A stretch of DNA of 64,000 bases from Bdellovibrio bacteriovorus (GCF_001592735.1 NZ_LUKE01000001.1:1709018-1773017), one strand, 5' to 3'. Counted from the stretch's first letter, positions 52,171 through 60,931 are shown. Made by a program: numbers and translations. The notes: generated by a model from the sequence alone, not told the origin.

Positions 52171-54378
52171 CTATTCATTCATAACGGATACAGGTGGAAG
52201 TGGGCATTCAAGCTCTTCCATTTTTTCGTTAAGAAGCTTAGCGTCTTTTTGGAAACCTTTAGTAACAAGTTTAGAAACGGCACCGTCAACAAGTGATTTA
52301 GAAACGACAGTTCCATTCAATTCAACATTACCACGGCAAGCTTCCAAGACGCTTGAATCCATTTTCGGATCAAGAACGGGATCAATCATGTTACAGAAAA
52401 GTTGGATCGCACCTAAGTGATCCAATGATGCTGACCAATCCAACCACGCGGATTCCAATTGTTGGCAGGCAATTTCATTTTCACGAGAACCCACTGGCAA
52501 TTGAGATTTGTTGAAGGTCGCCAGGTTTTGGCTGGCCGTATAGCTGTCGTATTGGATGTTGTAATCGATACGCATTTTACCATCGGTACCGAAATTAACT
52601 GCGCCACCGCGACCCATGGCAGTCAATGTGTAAGCGCTATCACGAAGTGTCGCCATGCCTGTACTTAGCGCGGCTACCGCTTGATCGTGAATTTTCTTAG
52701 TGTGGTTGATCCAAGCCAATACAGGAGGTTTTCCAAAACCCCAAGCACTACGTGAACCAAAAAGACCTGATTTCAAAATTCTCATGCGTTGATCAAGTTC
52801 TGAACGATCAATGACTGAAGTGTCTTTTGCTAGCTCTTCCATCGCTTTTTCTACGCGAGAGATAGTGACTCTTTCCGTTTGGATGCGATTGAATTGAGCT
52901 TTCCAGCGAGTGTACTCTGGGCGGCTGGACAATTCAGTTTCAAGTTCATTTCGTGATTTGTTTGTCAGCTCGTAAGTCATCGTGATGGCTTGGCGTACAC
53001 CCGCAATCCATGAACGACCTGCTTGGGCACATGTTTTCAACGATGCTTCATCTTCGTAAGCTTTCGCTGAAGCATCGGTAATGCGTTTCATCGATGTCAA
53101 ATTTAAAGCTTTAAGACTTGCGGATTGAAGTTTCACGGCGCGCTCGCTTTGTGAAGCCGCAGCTTCTAAGTTAGCAAATGCAGAAGTCGGGAAGGTTTTT
53201 CCGTCCTTTGCCCATGTCGCAAGTTCTGTCGCCAACGTACAAACCATCAAGTCGTCACTGTCTTTACCCATTTGAGTTTCAACAGAAGACAAATCATTAC
53301 GGTCTGCTTTGTATTGGTTTTCGATGGCCAAGTTGTATTTACTTTTAGAATCGCGATAGTTTAACAAGCTTCTTAACTCGTTGCTTGGAGCGCCGAAATC
53401 TTGTTTATAAAGGTCAATTCTTTTTTCAAGCTCTTGCGTGATGGTTTTAATACGACCACTTTGAGCAAGTTGCATGAAGCGAACTTTAGCCGCTATTTTG
53501 GTGTATTGACATGTGTTCTGAAGAACCGCTTTACGATGTTCAGGGATGTCCATTTCTAAAGTTTTTGAATCAATCATTTTTGCAACGGCTGAAATACCCG
53601 CACTGGCAACGACACCACCGATAACAAATGGTAATGCTGGTGCTAAAGCGGCATTCATCGAAACGGCAAAAAGAGCATAAGGTGAAAAGCCATTGATGAT
53701 GTCATTCACTGCTAACAACACTTTACCGGTCGACATTGATTGGCGACCGCATTTTGAATTTAAAAATTCGTTGTTATTGATGACGCTGCCAAGATTAGAA
53801 ATGGCGCCCAAAGCGGACGTCATTGTTTGTTCAATTTGCGCTGGGTTCACAGTCGCTGCATCCTGGGATTGCATAACGGCTTGAATGGCAGCAAGACTTT
53901 CTTTTAAAGTTTTACCATTTTCTTCAATCGTTTTTGCTGAGGGAGCACCCGAACACTCTGGAACGACGGTGACTTCTTTGATCATCAAGTCGATGGCGCT
54001 GATCAATTCAGCATGAGGGCGATTTTCAAAAACAGGACATTGATAATCCGCGCTGACCTTAGCCACATTCATCGATAGCTTGCCATTACTATTAATGGTT
54101 ACCGGAGTACCGGGGCGCGTGTTGTTATTATTATTTTTATTACCATTGGCTCCGGGGATTGGTTTTACCGTTGAGTCCCCACCTTGGCCATTATTGGCGT
54201 TGCCACCGTTGTTGTTGTCGCTATTCCCGCCCGTGCTAGGCATGACCGGGCTTGATGGAAATAGATCCGCCAAAACTCCGTTAGATGCCAATTGGGCATG
54301 GGCCGAAGTCGGAGGAAGTACGAAACCCATGGACACAACCAGGGCTACTGCACATCGTTGAACGTTCTTAATACTCAT
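52171..54378 (-). CDS. Large secreted helical protein, unknown function
   Basis: ATG at 54378 is supported by GGAGAA upstream and gives a signal peptide (MSIKNVQRCAVALVVSMGFV, cleavage near AHA). The 735-residue protein has an Asn/Gly-rich low-complexity linker (about 45-80), a hydrophobic segment (about 225-250: ALFAVSMNAALAPALPFVIG) and long helical stretches rich in Ala, Gln, Lys and Glu. Several cysteines are scattered (DYQCPVF, VPECSGA, SKCGRQS). No enzyme motif is seen. It is probably periplasmic or exported; Bdellovibrio genomes hold many such proteins. Confidence 0.75.
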   Translation of the reverse strand: MSIKNVQRCAVALVVSMGFVLPPTSAHAQLASNGVLADLFPSSPVMPSTGGNSDNNNGGNANNGQGGDSTVKPIPGANGNKNNNNNTRPGTPVTINSNGKLSMNVAKVSADYQCPVFENRPHAELISAIDLMIKEVTVVPECSGAPSAKTIEENGKTLKESLAAIQAVMQSQDAATVNPAQIEQTMTSALGAISNLGSVINNNEFLNSKCGRQSMSTGKVLLAVNDIINGFSPYALFAVSMNAALAPALPFVIGGVVASAGISAVAKMIDSKTLEMDIPEHRKAVLQNTCQYTKIAAKVRFMQLAQSGRIKTITQELEKRIDLYKQDFGAPSNELRSLLNYRDSKSKYNLAIENQYKADRNDLSSVETQMGKDSDDLMVCTLATELATWAKDGKTFPTSAFANLEAAASQSERAVKLQSASLKALNLTSMKRITDASAKAYEDEASLKTCAQAGRSWIAGVRQAITMTYELTNKSRNELETELSSRPEYTRWKAQFNRIQTERVTISRVEKAMEELAKDTSVIDRSELDQRMRILKSGLFGSRSAWGFGKPPVLAWINHTKKIHDQAVAALSTGMATLRDSAYTLTAMGRGGAVNFGTDGKMRIDYNIQYDSYTASQNLATFNKSQLPVGSRENEIACQQLESAWLDWSASLDHLGAIQLFCNMIDPVLDPKMDSSVLEACRGNVELNGTVVSKSLVDGAVSKLVTKGFQKDAKLLNEKMEELECPLPPVSVMNE

Positions 54379-54731
54379 GGGTTCTCCACTCATGTTTAAC
54401 TTTTGGTCAAACTAGCAAATATTATAGTTATCCATTTCGTAACGACGGCGGCACTTAAGCTAACTTCCTGTAAGCACAAGCCTCTTTCCTGATCACGATT
54501 TTTCAAACCTTACGCGGAATCCAGCTTTGCAAAGATGGTGCTAGCTTGTCTCATCTTGAGAAGCTTTGGGGTCATTTTGACTTCGGGGGGTTACGAAAAT
54601 AGACACCATTTTAGGGTCTTTTCAGCCCTGTCAAACTTCTTTAGGCCCACTTTGTTTTAATACTATTTCAAGTCGTATTTATGCGGCCCCAGGTTTTCAG
54701 TGTTGGAACAGGTTTTGTATAGTACTAAGGT
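54379..54731. other. Divergent intergenic region, 353 bases
   Basis: Between the 735-residue protein gene (minus) and the 181-residue protein gene (plus). On the minus strand TATAAT (54421-54426) lies 43 bases upstream of the start codon and is a likely -10; its -35 is poor. On the plus strand TATAGT (54718-54723) lies shortly before the ATG at 54732. The remainder holds no open frame with a ribosome site, no RNA gene and no repeat that I can support. Confidence 0.5.
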
Positions 54732-55277
54732 ATGAGAAGACTTTTATCTTTTCTTATTCTATTTGGCTTTTCGTGCACTTGCCCTGCGAAGGTGGCTTTG
54801 AAGTCCACCAAGCGTCTTATTATCCCGGTGGACAACGTCACACCCAAAATCACTTCGGAAGATGTCGCCAAGGTCATTCCTTTAGATTTAAAAGAAGGCG
54901 ATAGCCAAGGCACTGTTTTTGGTCGTATTGCCGATCGGGGCTTTTCTTTGTGGTTTAATTCTTCATTTGTTAAATCGTCCGCTTTAGGTCAGATGGCTGA
55001 GCGCACTCAGGAAAAACTAAAAACCGATGTCGTGGTTCCTGCGGGCACCCCGAATGGAGTCAGTCATAAGTTTTCATTCCGTGTTGAAGCCTTCCAGGCT
55101 TTAGCAAAATTAGAATATTCGGGTTGGTTAAAAGCGTCAGTGAATTACGATGCAAAAGCCTCGTGTACGGATATTTTATTTAAAGAAAAAGTTCTAGAAA
55201 ACAAAGACCTTGTGGTAAGTCACAAGGTATCAAAAGAAGAAGGCTTATCCATGGTAGGCCTTGGCTGGTCCTTCTAA
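54732..55277 (+). CDS. Secreted protein, unknown function
   Basis: A 181-residue protein with a signal peptide (MRRLLSFLILFGFSCTCPA). The mature part is strand-rich with VFGRIADRGFSLWFNSSF and the C-terminal GLGWSF, which would fit a small outer-membrane or periplasmic beta protein. One cysteine is in KASCTDILF. No family is recognised. It stands alone upstream of the thiolase gene. Confidence 0.65.
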   Translation: MRRLLSFLILFGFSCTCPAKVALKSTKRLIIPVDNVTPKITSEDVAKVIPLDLKEGDSQGTVFGRIADRGFSLWFNSSFVKSSALGQMAERTQEKLKTDVVVPAGTPNGVSHKFSFRVEAFQALAKLEYSGWLKASVNYDAKASCTDILFKEKVLENKDLVVSHKVSKEEGLSMVGLGWSF

Positions 55278-55329
55278 TTTTATCCTAGTCTAGTTCCCAC
55301 TTGCGTCGTGACGAATCCCCTGATGAAAG

Positions 55330-55347
55330 CATACCCTTTTGGGTATG
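55330..55347 (+). promoter_or_regulatory. Hairpin containing the thiolase start codon
   Basis: CATACCC, TTTT, GGGTATG: a perfect 7-base stem whose right arm ends with the ATG at 55345-55347. There is no Shine-Dalgarno upstream of this ATG. The fold would hide the start codon. Confidence 0.5.
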
Positions 55348-56526
55348 GAAAATATCGTATTTATCGCTGGAAAAAGAACTCCATTTGGGGCATTTGGTGG
55401 GTCCCTTAAGGATGTATCAGGAACAGAGCTTACAGTCGTTGCTGCCAAAGCAACGCTTGAGCAAGCCGGAGTCTCTGCGGACAAAGTAGATCACGTTATC
55501 ATCGGTAACGTTGTTCAGTCCGGTGCCGACGCTGCTTATCTTCCACGACATGTGGGTTTGAAGTCAGGTGTACCGGTCGGTGTGGGCGCTTTGGGTGTTA
55601 ACCGCCTGTGTGGCAGTGGTTTTCAATCATGGGTTGATGCTGTGCAAATGATCCGTTGCGGGGACGCTTCAATCGTTCTTGCTGGTGGTGTTGAGCAGAT
55701 GTCACAGATTCCCTACGTTGCACGCAAAGTTCGTTTCGATGGAATGCGTATGGGAAATTTTGAACTTGAAGACTTAATGACTTCAGCCCTGACTGACGCT
55801 TACGCAAAAATGCCGATGGCGATCACTGCTGAAAACCTGGGTGAAAAATACGGCATTACGCGTGAACAGTGTGATAAGTATGCGATCCAAACACAAACAC
55901 GCTTTAAAGCGGCCTTAGACAAAGGCTATTTTGCCGAAGAGATCACGCCAGTCACGGTTGAAGGCCGCAAAGGTACCGTGGTTGTTGATAAAGACGAACA
56001 TCCAAAGCCAGATTCAACTTTAGAGAAATTAGCTACATTAAAATCACTTTTCAAAAAAGAGGGCTTGGTCACGGCGGCGACGGCTTCAGGCATCGTGGAT
56101 GGTGCGGCTTGTTCACTTTTAATGAGTGAATCAAAAGCGAAATCGTTAGGTCTTAAGCCTTTGGCTCGCATCGTGAGTTATGCTTCTGTGGGTTGTGATC
56201 CAACGATCATGGGCATTGGCCCAGCAGGGGCCGCGCGTATGGCACTGGATAAAGCCGGATTAAAGCTAGAACAAATGGATCTAGTTGAAGTGAACGAAGC
56301 ATTTGCCGCACAGTACTTGGCTGTTGAAAAAGAATTAAAACTCAATCCTGAAAAAACCAATGTGAATGGCGGCGCGATCGCTGTCGGCCATCCATTGGGA
56401 GCATCAGGAACACGTATCATGAATCACTTGGTGTATGAACTGCACCGTCGCAGTGGCAAGTATGCCTTGGGTTCAGCGTGTATTGGTGGCGGTCAAGGGA
56501 TCGCAATTATTATTGAAAAAATGTAG
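55345..56526 (+). CDS. Acetyl-CoA acetyltransferase / thiolase
   Basis: ATG at 55345 gives 393 residues, the standard thiolase length. The acyl-binding cysteine is Cys89 in VNRLCGSGFQSW; the His is in GGAIAVGHPLGASGTR and the second cysteine in GSACIGGGQGIAIII. It condenses or cleaves acyl-CoA thioesters (acetoacetyl-CoA formation or fatty-acid beta-oxidation). The degenerate SDR gene follows 11 bases later, so they are probably one operon. No 3-hydroxyacyl-CoA dehydrogenase or hydratase is next to it, so the pathway side is not settled. Confidence 0.94.
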   Translation: MENIVFIAGKRTPFGAFGGSLKDVSGTELTVVAAKATLEQAGVSADKVDHVIIGNVVQSGADAAYLPRHVGLKSGVPVGVGALGVNRLCGSGFQSWVDAVQMIRCGDASIVLAGGVEQMSQIPYVARKVRFDGMRMGNFELEDLMTSALTDAYAKMPMAITAENLGEKYGITREQCDKYAIQTQTRFKAALDKGYFAEEITPVTVEGRKGTVVVDKDEHPKPDSTLEKLATLKSLFKKEGLVTAATASGIVDGAACSLLMSESKAKSLGLKPLARIVSYASVGCDPTIMGIGPAGAARMALDKAGLKLEQMDLVEVNEAFAAQYLAVEKELKLNPEKTNVNGGAIAVGHPLGASGTRIMNHLVYELHRRSGKYALGSACIGGGQGIAIIIEKM

Positions 56527-56537
56527 TCGGGGGAAAA

Positions 56538-57296
56538 GTGGAAGCAAATTTTAACTTAAGAGAGCGCACGGCTCTAATTGTAGGGCCTTTTACTTCCACT
56601 GTTCAAAACCTGATGATGGGTTTAACCCAACTTGGTTCCGATGTCGTGCTGCTAGATTTTGACAATGCCGGCAGCCAACGTTTTTGTAATCAAATCAATG
56701 ATTCCCGCGAAGTGAATCCTAAATTTGGTCGCGCCTTAGGTATTAAATCGCCAATGCAAACCGCAGACGATTTTAAAAATGCAATTGGTGATGCCGCGCA
56801 TGCGTTTGGCAGCGTGGATCTTTTCATTGATGCGCAAACTTATGATCGTCCGAATAAATTTGTAATCGGGCAACCATTAGAACAACTTGAAGAGGACGTA
56901 CAAAAAAACTTCAAAAGTTCGGTCATGCTTACTCACGGAGTTTTGAACTTTCTAAAAAATCGTAAGCGTGGACGCATCTTGTACATGCTTAATGAGTCTT
57001 ACCCAGATCCCATCGTGGCCGGTGCGCGGGGGGCATTGATTCCCTTTGCCCACACTTTGTCAAAACAAGTCGCCGAACACAACATCACGGTGAATGTGTT
57101 AAAGCTGGGGTTGACCGAAGAGTTTATATTGAATCAATATCCCGAAGCGAAATCCATTAAAGAAGCCGTTGAAAAAATGCGGTTGGTTCAACCGCATTTA
57201 AGAATCACCGAACCTGAAAAAATCACCAACACCGTCACGTACTTGGTAAGCCAGTATGGGGCGGCGGTGAACGGTCAGGTCATTTCGTTGTCTTAA
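56538..57296 (+). CDS. SDR-family protein lacking the YxxxK catalytic motif
   Basis: GTG at 56538 follows GGGGGA. The 252-residue protein has the SDR overall layout and ends TNTVTYLVSQYGAAVNGQVI, as in FabI-like and FabG-like enzymes. However, the cofactor glycine motif is replaced by LIVGPFTSTVQNLM, and at the catalytic position VAGARGALIPFAHTL replaces YxxSKaAl, so both Tyr and Lys are missing. It is unlikely to be an oxidoreductase; a structural or regulatory partner for the thiolase is possible. It lies 11 bases after the thiolase gene. Confidence 0.8.
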   Translation: MEANFNLRERTALIVGPFTSTVQNLMMGLTQLGSDVVLLDFDNAGSQRFCNQINDSREVNPKFGRALGIKSPMQTADDFKNAIGDAAHAFGSVDLFIDAQTYDRPNKFVIGQPLEQLEEDVQKNFKSSVMLTHGVLNFLKNRKRGRILYMLNESYPDPIVAGARGALIPFAHTLSKQVAEHNITVNVLKLGLTEEFILNQYPEAKSIKEAVEKMRLVQPHLRITEPEKITNTVTYLVSQYGAAVNGQVISLS

Positions 57297-57370
57297 TTGA
57301 TACTTAGCAAGTATCAATGCGGTCCCAAAATAGAAATAATCATACAGCAAGGTAGTGATATACTGCCTGC

Positions 57371-58060
57371 ATGGAAAAATCAGATCTTTTAACATTTTTT
57401 GGTGAAGCCCAAGCGAAAAGTTACGACGAGCGTTGGAATAAGCTTGCGCCCGTCGCGAACTCTCTTCATTTTTTAATTCGTATCGTCTTAGGAAATCTTC
57501 CGGCCAAGGCCCGCATTTTGTGCGTGGGCGCTGGGACAGGGGCGGAAGTTTTATTTTTAGCTGAACATTTTCCTCAATGGACATTTACATTGGTGGAACC
57601 CTCTGGACCGATGTTAAAAGTGGCTCGCGAAAAAATGAAAGCAGCAGGAATCAGCGATCGCTGTGACTTTCACGAAGACTTCCTGCACACGCATGTGTCA
57701 GCGGATTTATATGATGCCGCTACGACTTTGTTTGTTTCGCAATTTTTGACAGTCAAAACAGAACGCGAAGATTTCTTTAAAGAGATTGCTAAGCGCCTAC
57801 GTCCTGGTGGGATATTAATCAATTCAGAACTGACCACACCGGCACTATGCGAAGAGTTTGACAGAATGTTCGATGTCTGGTTGCGGGCTCAGAACTTAGC
57901 GCCCGCGGAGGGTGTGCTTTTACGTGAAGCTTGGAATACGCAATTGGCAGTGTCCAGTGATGAGCAGATTCAGTCGGTGGTGCAAGCGGGGGGCTTTGAT
58001 AGGCCCGTTCGTTTTTTCCAGGCGCTCTTTATGTGCGCCTGGTTTTCAAAAAAGATTTAA
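57371..58060 (+). CDS. Class I SAM-dependent methyltransferase
   Basis: A 229-residue soluble protein. The SAM motif is ILCVGAGTGAEVLFLAEHF, followed by FTLVEPSGPMLKVAREKM and, later, RLRPGGILINSEL (motif VI). Overall it resembles UbiE/small-molecule methyltransferases. The substrate is unknown. Its stop overlaps the stop of the MerR gene (convergent, 4 bases). Confidence 0.85.
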   Translation: MEKSDLLTFFGEAQAKSYDERWNKLAPVANSLHFLIRIVLGNLPAKARILCVGAGTGAEVLFLAEHFPQWTFTLVEPSGPMLKVAREKMKAAGISDRCDFHEDFLHTHVSADLYDAATTLFVSQFLTVKTEREDFFKEIAKRLRPGGILINSELTTPALCEEFDRMFDVWLRAQNLAPAEGVLLREAWNTQLAVSSDEQIQSVVQAGGFDRPVRFFQALFMCAWFSKKI

Positions 58061-58410
58061 TTTACAAGTACACTGTTTTTTAACGTCTTATCTAAAAGAC
58101 GCCTGCTCTCCTTCAAGGCTTCGATTTCCTCATCTATTCTTCGAAGCTCGTCCTCAAATAGGCTTTTTAGATCATGACACATCAAAATCTTAGTCTCTTG
58201 CAGAGTGCAAGGAACAATGAACTTAATTTTTTTTAAACTCAGACGAGCTTTCAATAACCATTGAATCTGTTCAATCGTATCGGCCTGAGACTTGTTATAC
58301 TCCCGATATCCATTTGAATTTCTCAAAGGAACGATAAGTCCCAACTTCTCATAATGGCGAAGGCTTCTTGCAGAAGTTCCACAGAATTTTGCGAATTCGT
58401 TGATTTTCAT
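58057..58410 (-). CDS. MerR-family regulator
   Basis: A 117-residue protein with the N-terminal MerR helix-turn-helix (INEFAKFCGTSARSLRHYEK, then NGYREY) and a long C-terminal dimerisation helix (about 75-117). One cysteine (PCTLQETK) and another (MCHDL) could sense thiol-reactive compounds or metals. It is divergent from the GFA-family gene and the shared promoter holds a perfect MerR-type palindrome. Confidence 0.92.
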   Translation of the reverse strand: MKINEFAKFCGTSARSLRHYEKLGLIVPLRNSNGYREYNKSQADTIEQIQWLLKARLSLKKIKFIVPCTLQETKILMCHDLKSLFEDELRRIDEEIEALKESRRLLDKTLKNSVLVN

Positions 58411-58426
58411 GGCTTAATCCTATTGA

Positions 58427-58446
58427 CCTTGACATTGGTGTCAAGG
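58427..58446 (+). promoter_or_regulatory. MerR operator between merR-like and GFA genes
   Basis: CCTTGACA-TTGG-TGTCAAGG is a perfect inverted repeat with 8-base arms. A -35 TTGACC (58423-58428) and a -10 TAAACT (58449-58454) are 20 bases apart, the stretched spacing typical of MerR-activated promoters, with the operator inside the spacer. Confidence 0.8.
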
Positions 58447-58476
58447 TGTAAACTTTCCCGTAGATAGGAGAAGCCC

Positions 58477-58833
58477 ATGATTCGTGGAAGCTGTTGCTGT
58501 GGAAGTATCCAATTTGAATTAAATAAAAATCCCAGTTCAATGGGAACTTGTTACTGTTCAAGGTGCAGAAAGGCCGGAGCAAGCCTCATGGTCTTTGTTC
58601 AATCCGAAGACATTAAATGGATTCAAGGAAAAGAGCTGGTAGCGTCGTATCGCCCGGAGCCACCATTTACATACGTAAGAAATTTCTGTTCCCGGTGTGG
58701 GACGTCCTTGGGAGAGATTCTTTCGCAAGAGAAAAGCTTCCCCTTGGCGGCCAACTGTTTAGATGACGATCCGGGAGTGAGAAATACGTTTTACGAGCAC
58801 ATGGAAAGTAAACCCGCATGGTACGAAAACTAG
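58477..58833 (+). CDS. GFA-family (glutathione-dependent formaldehyde-activating-like) zinc protein
   Basis: A 118-residue protein with the GFA zinc motifs: RGSCCCGSIQFEL near the N-terminus, TCYCSRCRKAGAS and NFCSRCGTSLGE. GFA proteins include the S-(hydroxymethyl)glutathione synthase Gfa and many relatives of unknown function. The start has GGAG upstream. It is divergent from the MerR gene and very likely its target, so an aldehyde or thiol-stress response is possible. Confidence 0.9.
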   Translation: MIRGSCCCGSIQFELNKNPSSMGTCYCSRCRKAGASLMVFVQSEDIKWIQGKELVASYRPEPPFTYVRNFCSRCGTSLGEILSQEKSFPLAANCLDDDPGVRNTFYEHMESKPAWYEN

Positions 58834-58891
58834 CTTAAATGTGGTACTGCCTCCGAAGTCGAAACTTATATATCTATTGATTAAAAAGAAT

Positions 58892-58911
58892 GACCGGCGA
58901 TTCCGCCGGTC
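58892..58911 (-). terminator. Terminator of the SelO-like gene
   Basis: GACCGGCG and CGCCGGTC form an 8-base GC-rich stem. On the minus strand it begins four bases after the stop codon of the 58915-60705 gene and is followed by ATTCTTTTT. Confidence 0.8.
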
Positions 58912-58914
58912 CAA

Positions 58915-60705
58915 CTAACCAGCAAACACGGATCGGCAAGAGCCTCCGTGGACAGAGTCATTTAAAACTTTTATCGGTGCTTGGACTTTCATCGTCTTGC
59001 CAAGCTTAGCATCAAACACGGTGCGCTCATACTTACCATTCACGCGGCGTTCGCTGATCACCAAGGTGTAAGGTTTGGCATCATGGAAATCACGACGGCT
59101 TTGTTCAATAGTTGAATCAATCAAAGTTTGAACTGAGCTGATTTTACCGCCTTTTTCTTTAAATTCGTCGTTTACGGCCCAAATTTTCTTTTCGTTATCT
59201 ACCGTAGAAAAAAGTTCCGTCATCTTTTTGTTACGAATCTTCGCGGCTTCTAAACGATATTTTCCCTCGGCTTGGCCTGAAATGCCTACTTGCGCTAGCA
59301 TATCTTGTTGCATACGGAAAGTTCGCACATACCACTCAATAAGCTGCGCCCTTAAAGCGGAGTCTGGCACCAAGGCCATCAGTTTTGCGGTGTCGGCGGG
59401 TGCACTTAAGTTCAACTCTGCTAATGCTGTCATGACTTTTTCAAGACTGTAAGTTCCTTGTTTAAAATAATCTTCTGCAAACCCAGGAAGTTTCCACTTC
59501 TCAATTTCCTTCTCATTGCCAGCTTCCGCCATGGACTTAACTAGCTTGGCTAACTGCAAACCTTCATGAGTATTTAATAAAGCCGAAGTCGTTTCGTTAA
59601 ATGAGCCGGCTAGGCGCAACATTTCTAGCAGCTGCGTGCGCTCGAACGTTTGATCAAATCTCTCAAACCATTCTTGCTCTGAAGGCATGGCGCGAGCCAA
59701 TTCTGGTGGTAACGTTTTAACCAAACTGTCACGCATGTCCTTTAAAAGATCTGTTTTATATACCTTTGTTTCGCCATTAAACCCATCATCATGAATAACA
59801 CGGATTTTTTGGTAACCGTCTAAGGCTTGATAAGTTCCAAAGTCCAAGGCGCGACCATCCATACCTGCATTTGACGGGCTGGTTCCGCCGTGGAAAAGAC
59901 TGTGTGCCCAACCGTAAGAATGCATTTGCGCTTGGCGATCGATCATTTCAAAGATCCCTGAGCGGAAACGCTCAGCTTCCGTTCGTGCGGTGGAATTTTT
60001 AGGTTGAGGCAAAGCATTGGTAATATGTTTCATAGCATCACTGATGCGATTTTTTTCGCGTTCAGTGCCGCGCTTTTGTCCATTTTCATTCACGACAAAG
60101 TGAGCAGGGCGAATCGGGGCTTCACGAACGATAAGTACGCGAGGTTCACCGTCGGGACCACCAACTCGGGTGCCGGTGGCGATGATCGCTAAAACGCGAT
60201 GGGCCCCTCGAGGCAACTCATCAGCTAAAAGGTTGGACCAAATGGCCTCATGAATTCCTTCAGGCAATAACGAGGCTCCGTTGCGATGGCTGGCTTCGGA
60301 TGTCGCGGCAACAAAAGGTGTGATACCTCCACCTTTATTTTCCCACATCGAATCCACGGTGAAAGTACGTCCGTTGCCTTCGTTTCCATTTAATCCAATA
60401 CCGCCATACCCATCGGCATAGACAGTCTTTGTTTTATTCGTATATCCACCGGCTGTTTCCCCTGAAACCGGGGCGGCAAAAGCGGTCATCTCTAAAACTT
60501 TTTGCAGATCAAGACCTTGTTCGGCCATAAGCTTATGATTTAGGTAAATGGCGTTGGGATTTGCGAGCTGTTTGGCTTGCATCGGTACGAAGGCTCCCGC
60601 GCCGATAATCTTTGCGGCGTCTGGCAGTGGAGCTTTTTGGGCATAAGCCATGGGTTGGAAAGCCATAGTGAATGCGACTAGTGATAAAACAGATCGTGCT
60701 TTCAT
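58915..60705 (-). CDS. Exported SelO/YdiU-like protein (divergent protein AMPylase fold)
   Basis: ATG at 60705 (after AAAGG) gives a signal peptide (MKARSVLSLVAFTMAFQPMA, cleavage near YAQ) and 596 residues. The order of blocks follows SelO: LANPNAIYLNHKLMAEQGLD, a glycine-rich loop NGNEGNGRTF, NKGGGITPF with Lys124, GIHEAIWSNLLADELP with Glu153, then HGGTSPSNAGMDGRALDFG with Asn279 and Asp288. The 9-residue spacing from Asn to the DFG Asp equals that in SelO. The residue before Asn is Ser instead of the catalytic Asp. SelO moves AMP to Ser, Thr or Tyr of redox proteins, usually in the cytoplasm or mitochondria. Here it would act in the periplasm or outside. I infer the family from these motifs. 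Confidence 0.75.
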   Translation of the reverse strand: MKARSVLSLVAFTMAFQPMAYAQKAPLPDAAKIIGAGAFVPMQAKQLANPNAIYLNHKLMAEQGLDLQKVLEMTAFAAPVSGETAGGYTNKTKTVYADGYGGIGLNGNEGNGRTFTVDSMWENKGGGITPFVAATSEASHRNGASLLPEGIHEAIWSNLLADELPRGAHRVLAIIATGTRVGGPDGEPRVLIVREAPIRPAHFVVNENGQKRGTEREKNRISDAMKHITNALPQPKNSTARTEAERFRSGIFEMIDRQAQMHSYGWAHSLFHGGTSPSNAGMDGRALDFGTYQALDGYQKIRVIHDDGFNGETKVYKTDLLKDMRDSLVKTLPPELARAMPSEQEWFERFDQTFERTQLLEMLRLAGSFNETTSALLNTHEGLQLAKLVKSMAEAGNEKEIEKWKLPGFAEDYFKQGTYSLEKVMTALAELNLSAPADTAKLMALVPDSALRAQLIEWYVRTFRMQQDMLAQVGISGQAEGKYRLEAAKIRNKKMTELFSTVDNEKKIWAVNDEFKEKGGKISSVQTLIDSTIEQSRRDFHDAKPYTLVISERRVNGKYERTVFDAKLGKTMKVQAPIKVLNDSVHGGSCRSVFAG

Positions 60706-60832
60706 GAGCATGCCTTTCAATAGATCGGTTTTTACGGCGTTGCCATTTTTCGCGACGACTTGATCAAACTGCCAACAGTGATCATGCGCTATAATTTACG
60801 CCGTAGTCAAAAGACCGATTCATCCAAGAAGA

Positions 60833-60931
60833 ATGCAAGGGCAGGCCCAAAAGATCGTGTCTCATATTGAGATAGGAGTTTTCACCACCGCAGCGGTTCT
60901 GCATGGAGTCATATTGCTTTGGTTGTGCTAA
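60833..60931 (+). CDS. Possible 32-aa membrane peptide
   Basis: ATG at 60833 opens a 32-residue frame (start MQGQAQKIVSHIEIG) that ends in a hydrophobic helix (about residues 17-32). TATAAT at 60790-60795 lies 38 bases upstream, giving a possible promoter. The ribosome site is only GAAGA-like. It lies in a 309-base gap (60706-61014) that also holds long inverted repeats at 60724-60819. Weak candidate. Confidence 0.3.
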   Translation: MQGQAQKIVSHIEIGVFTTAAVLHGVILLWLC

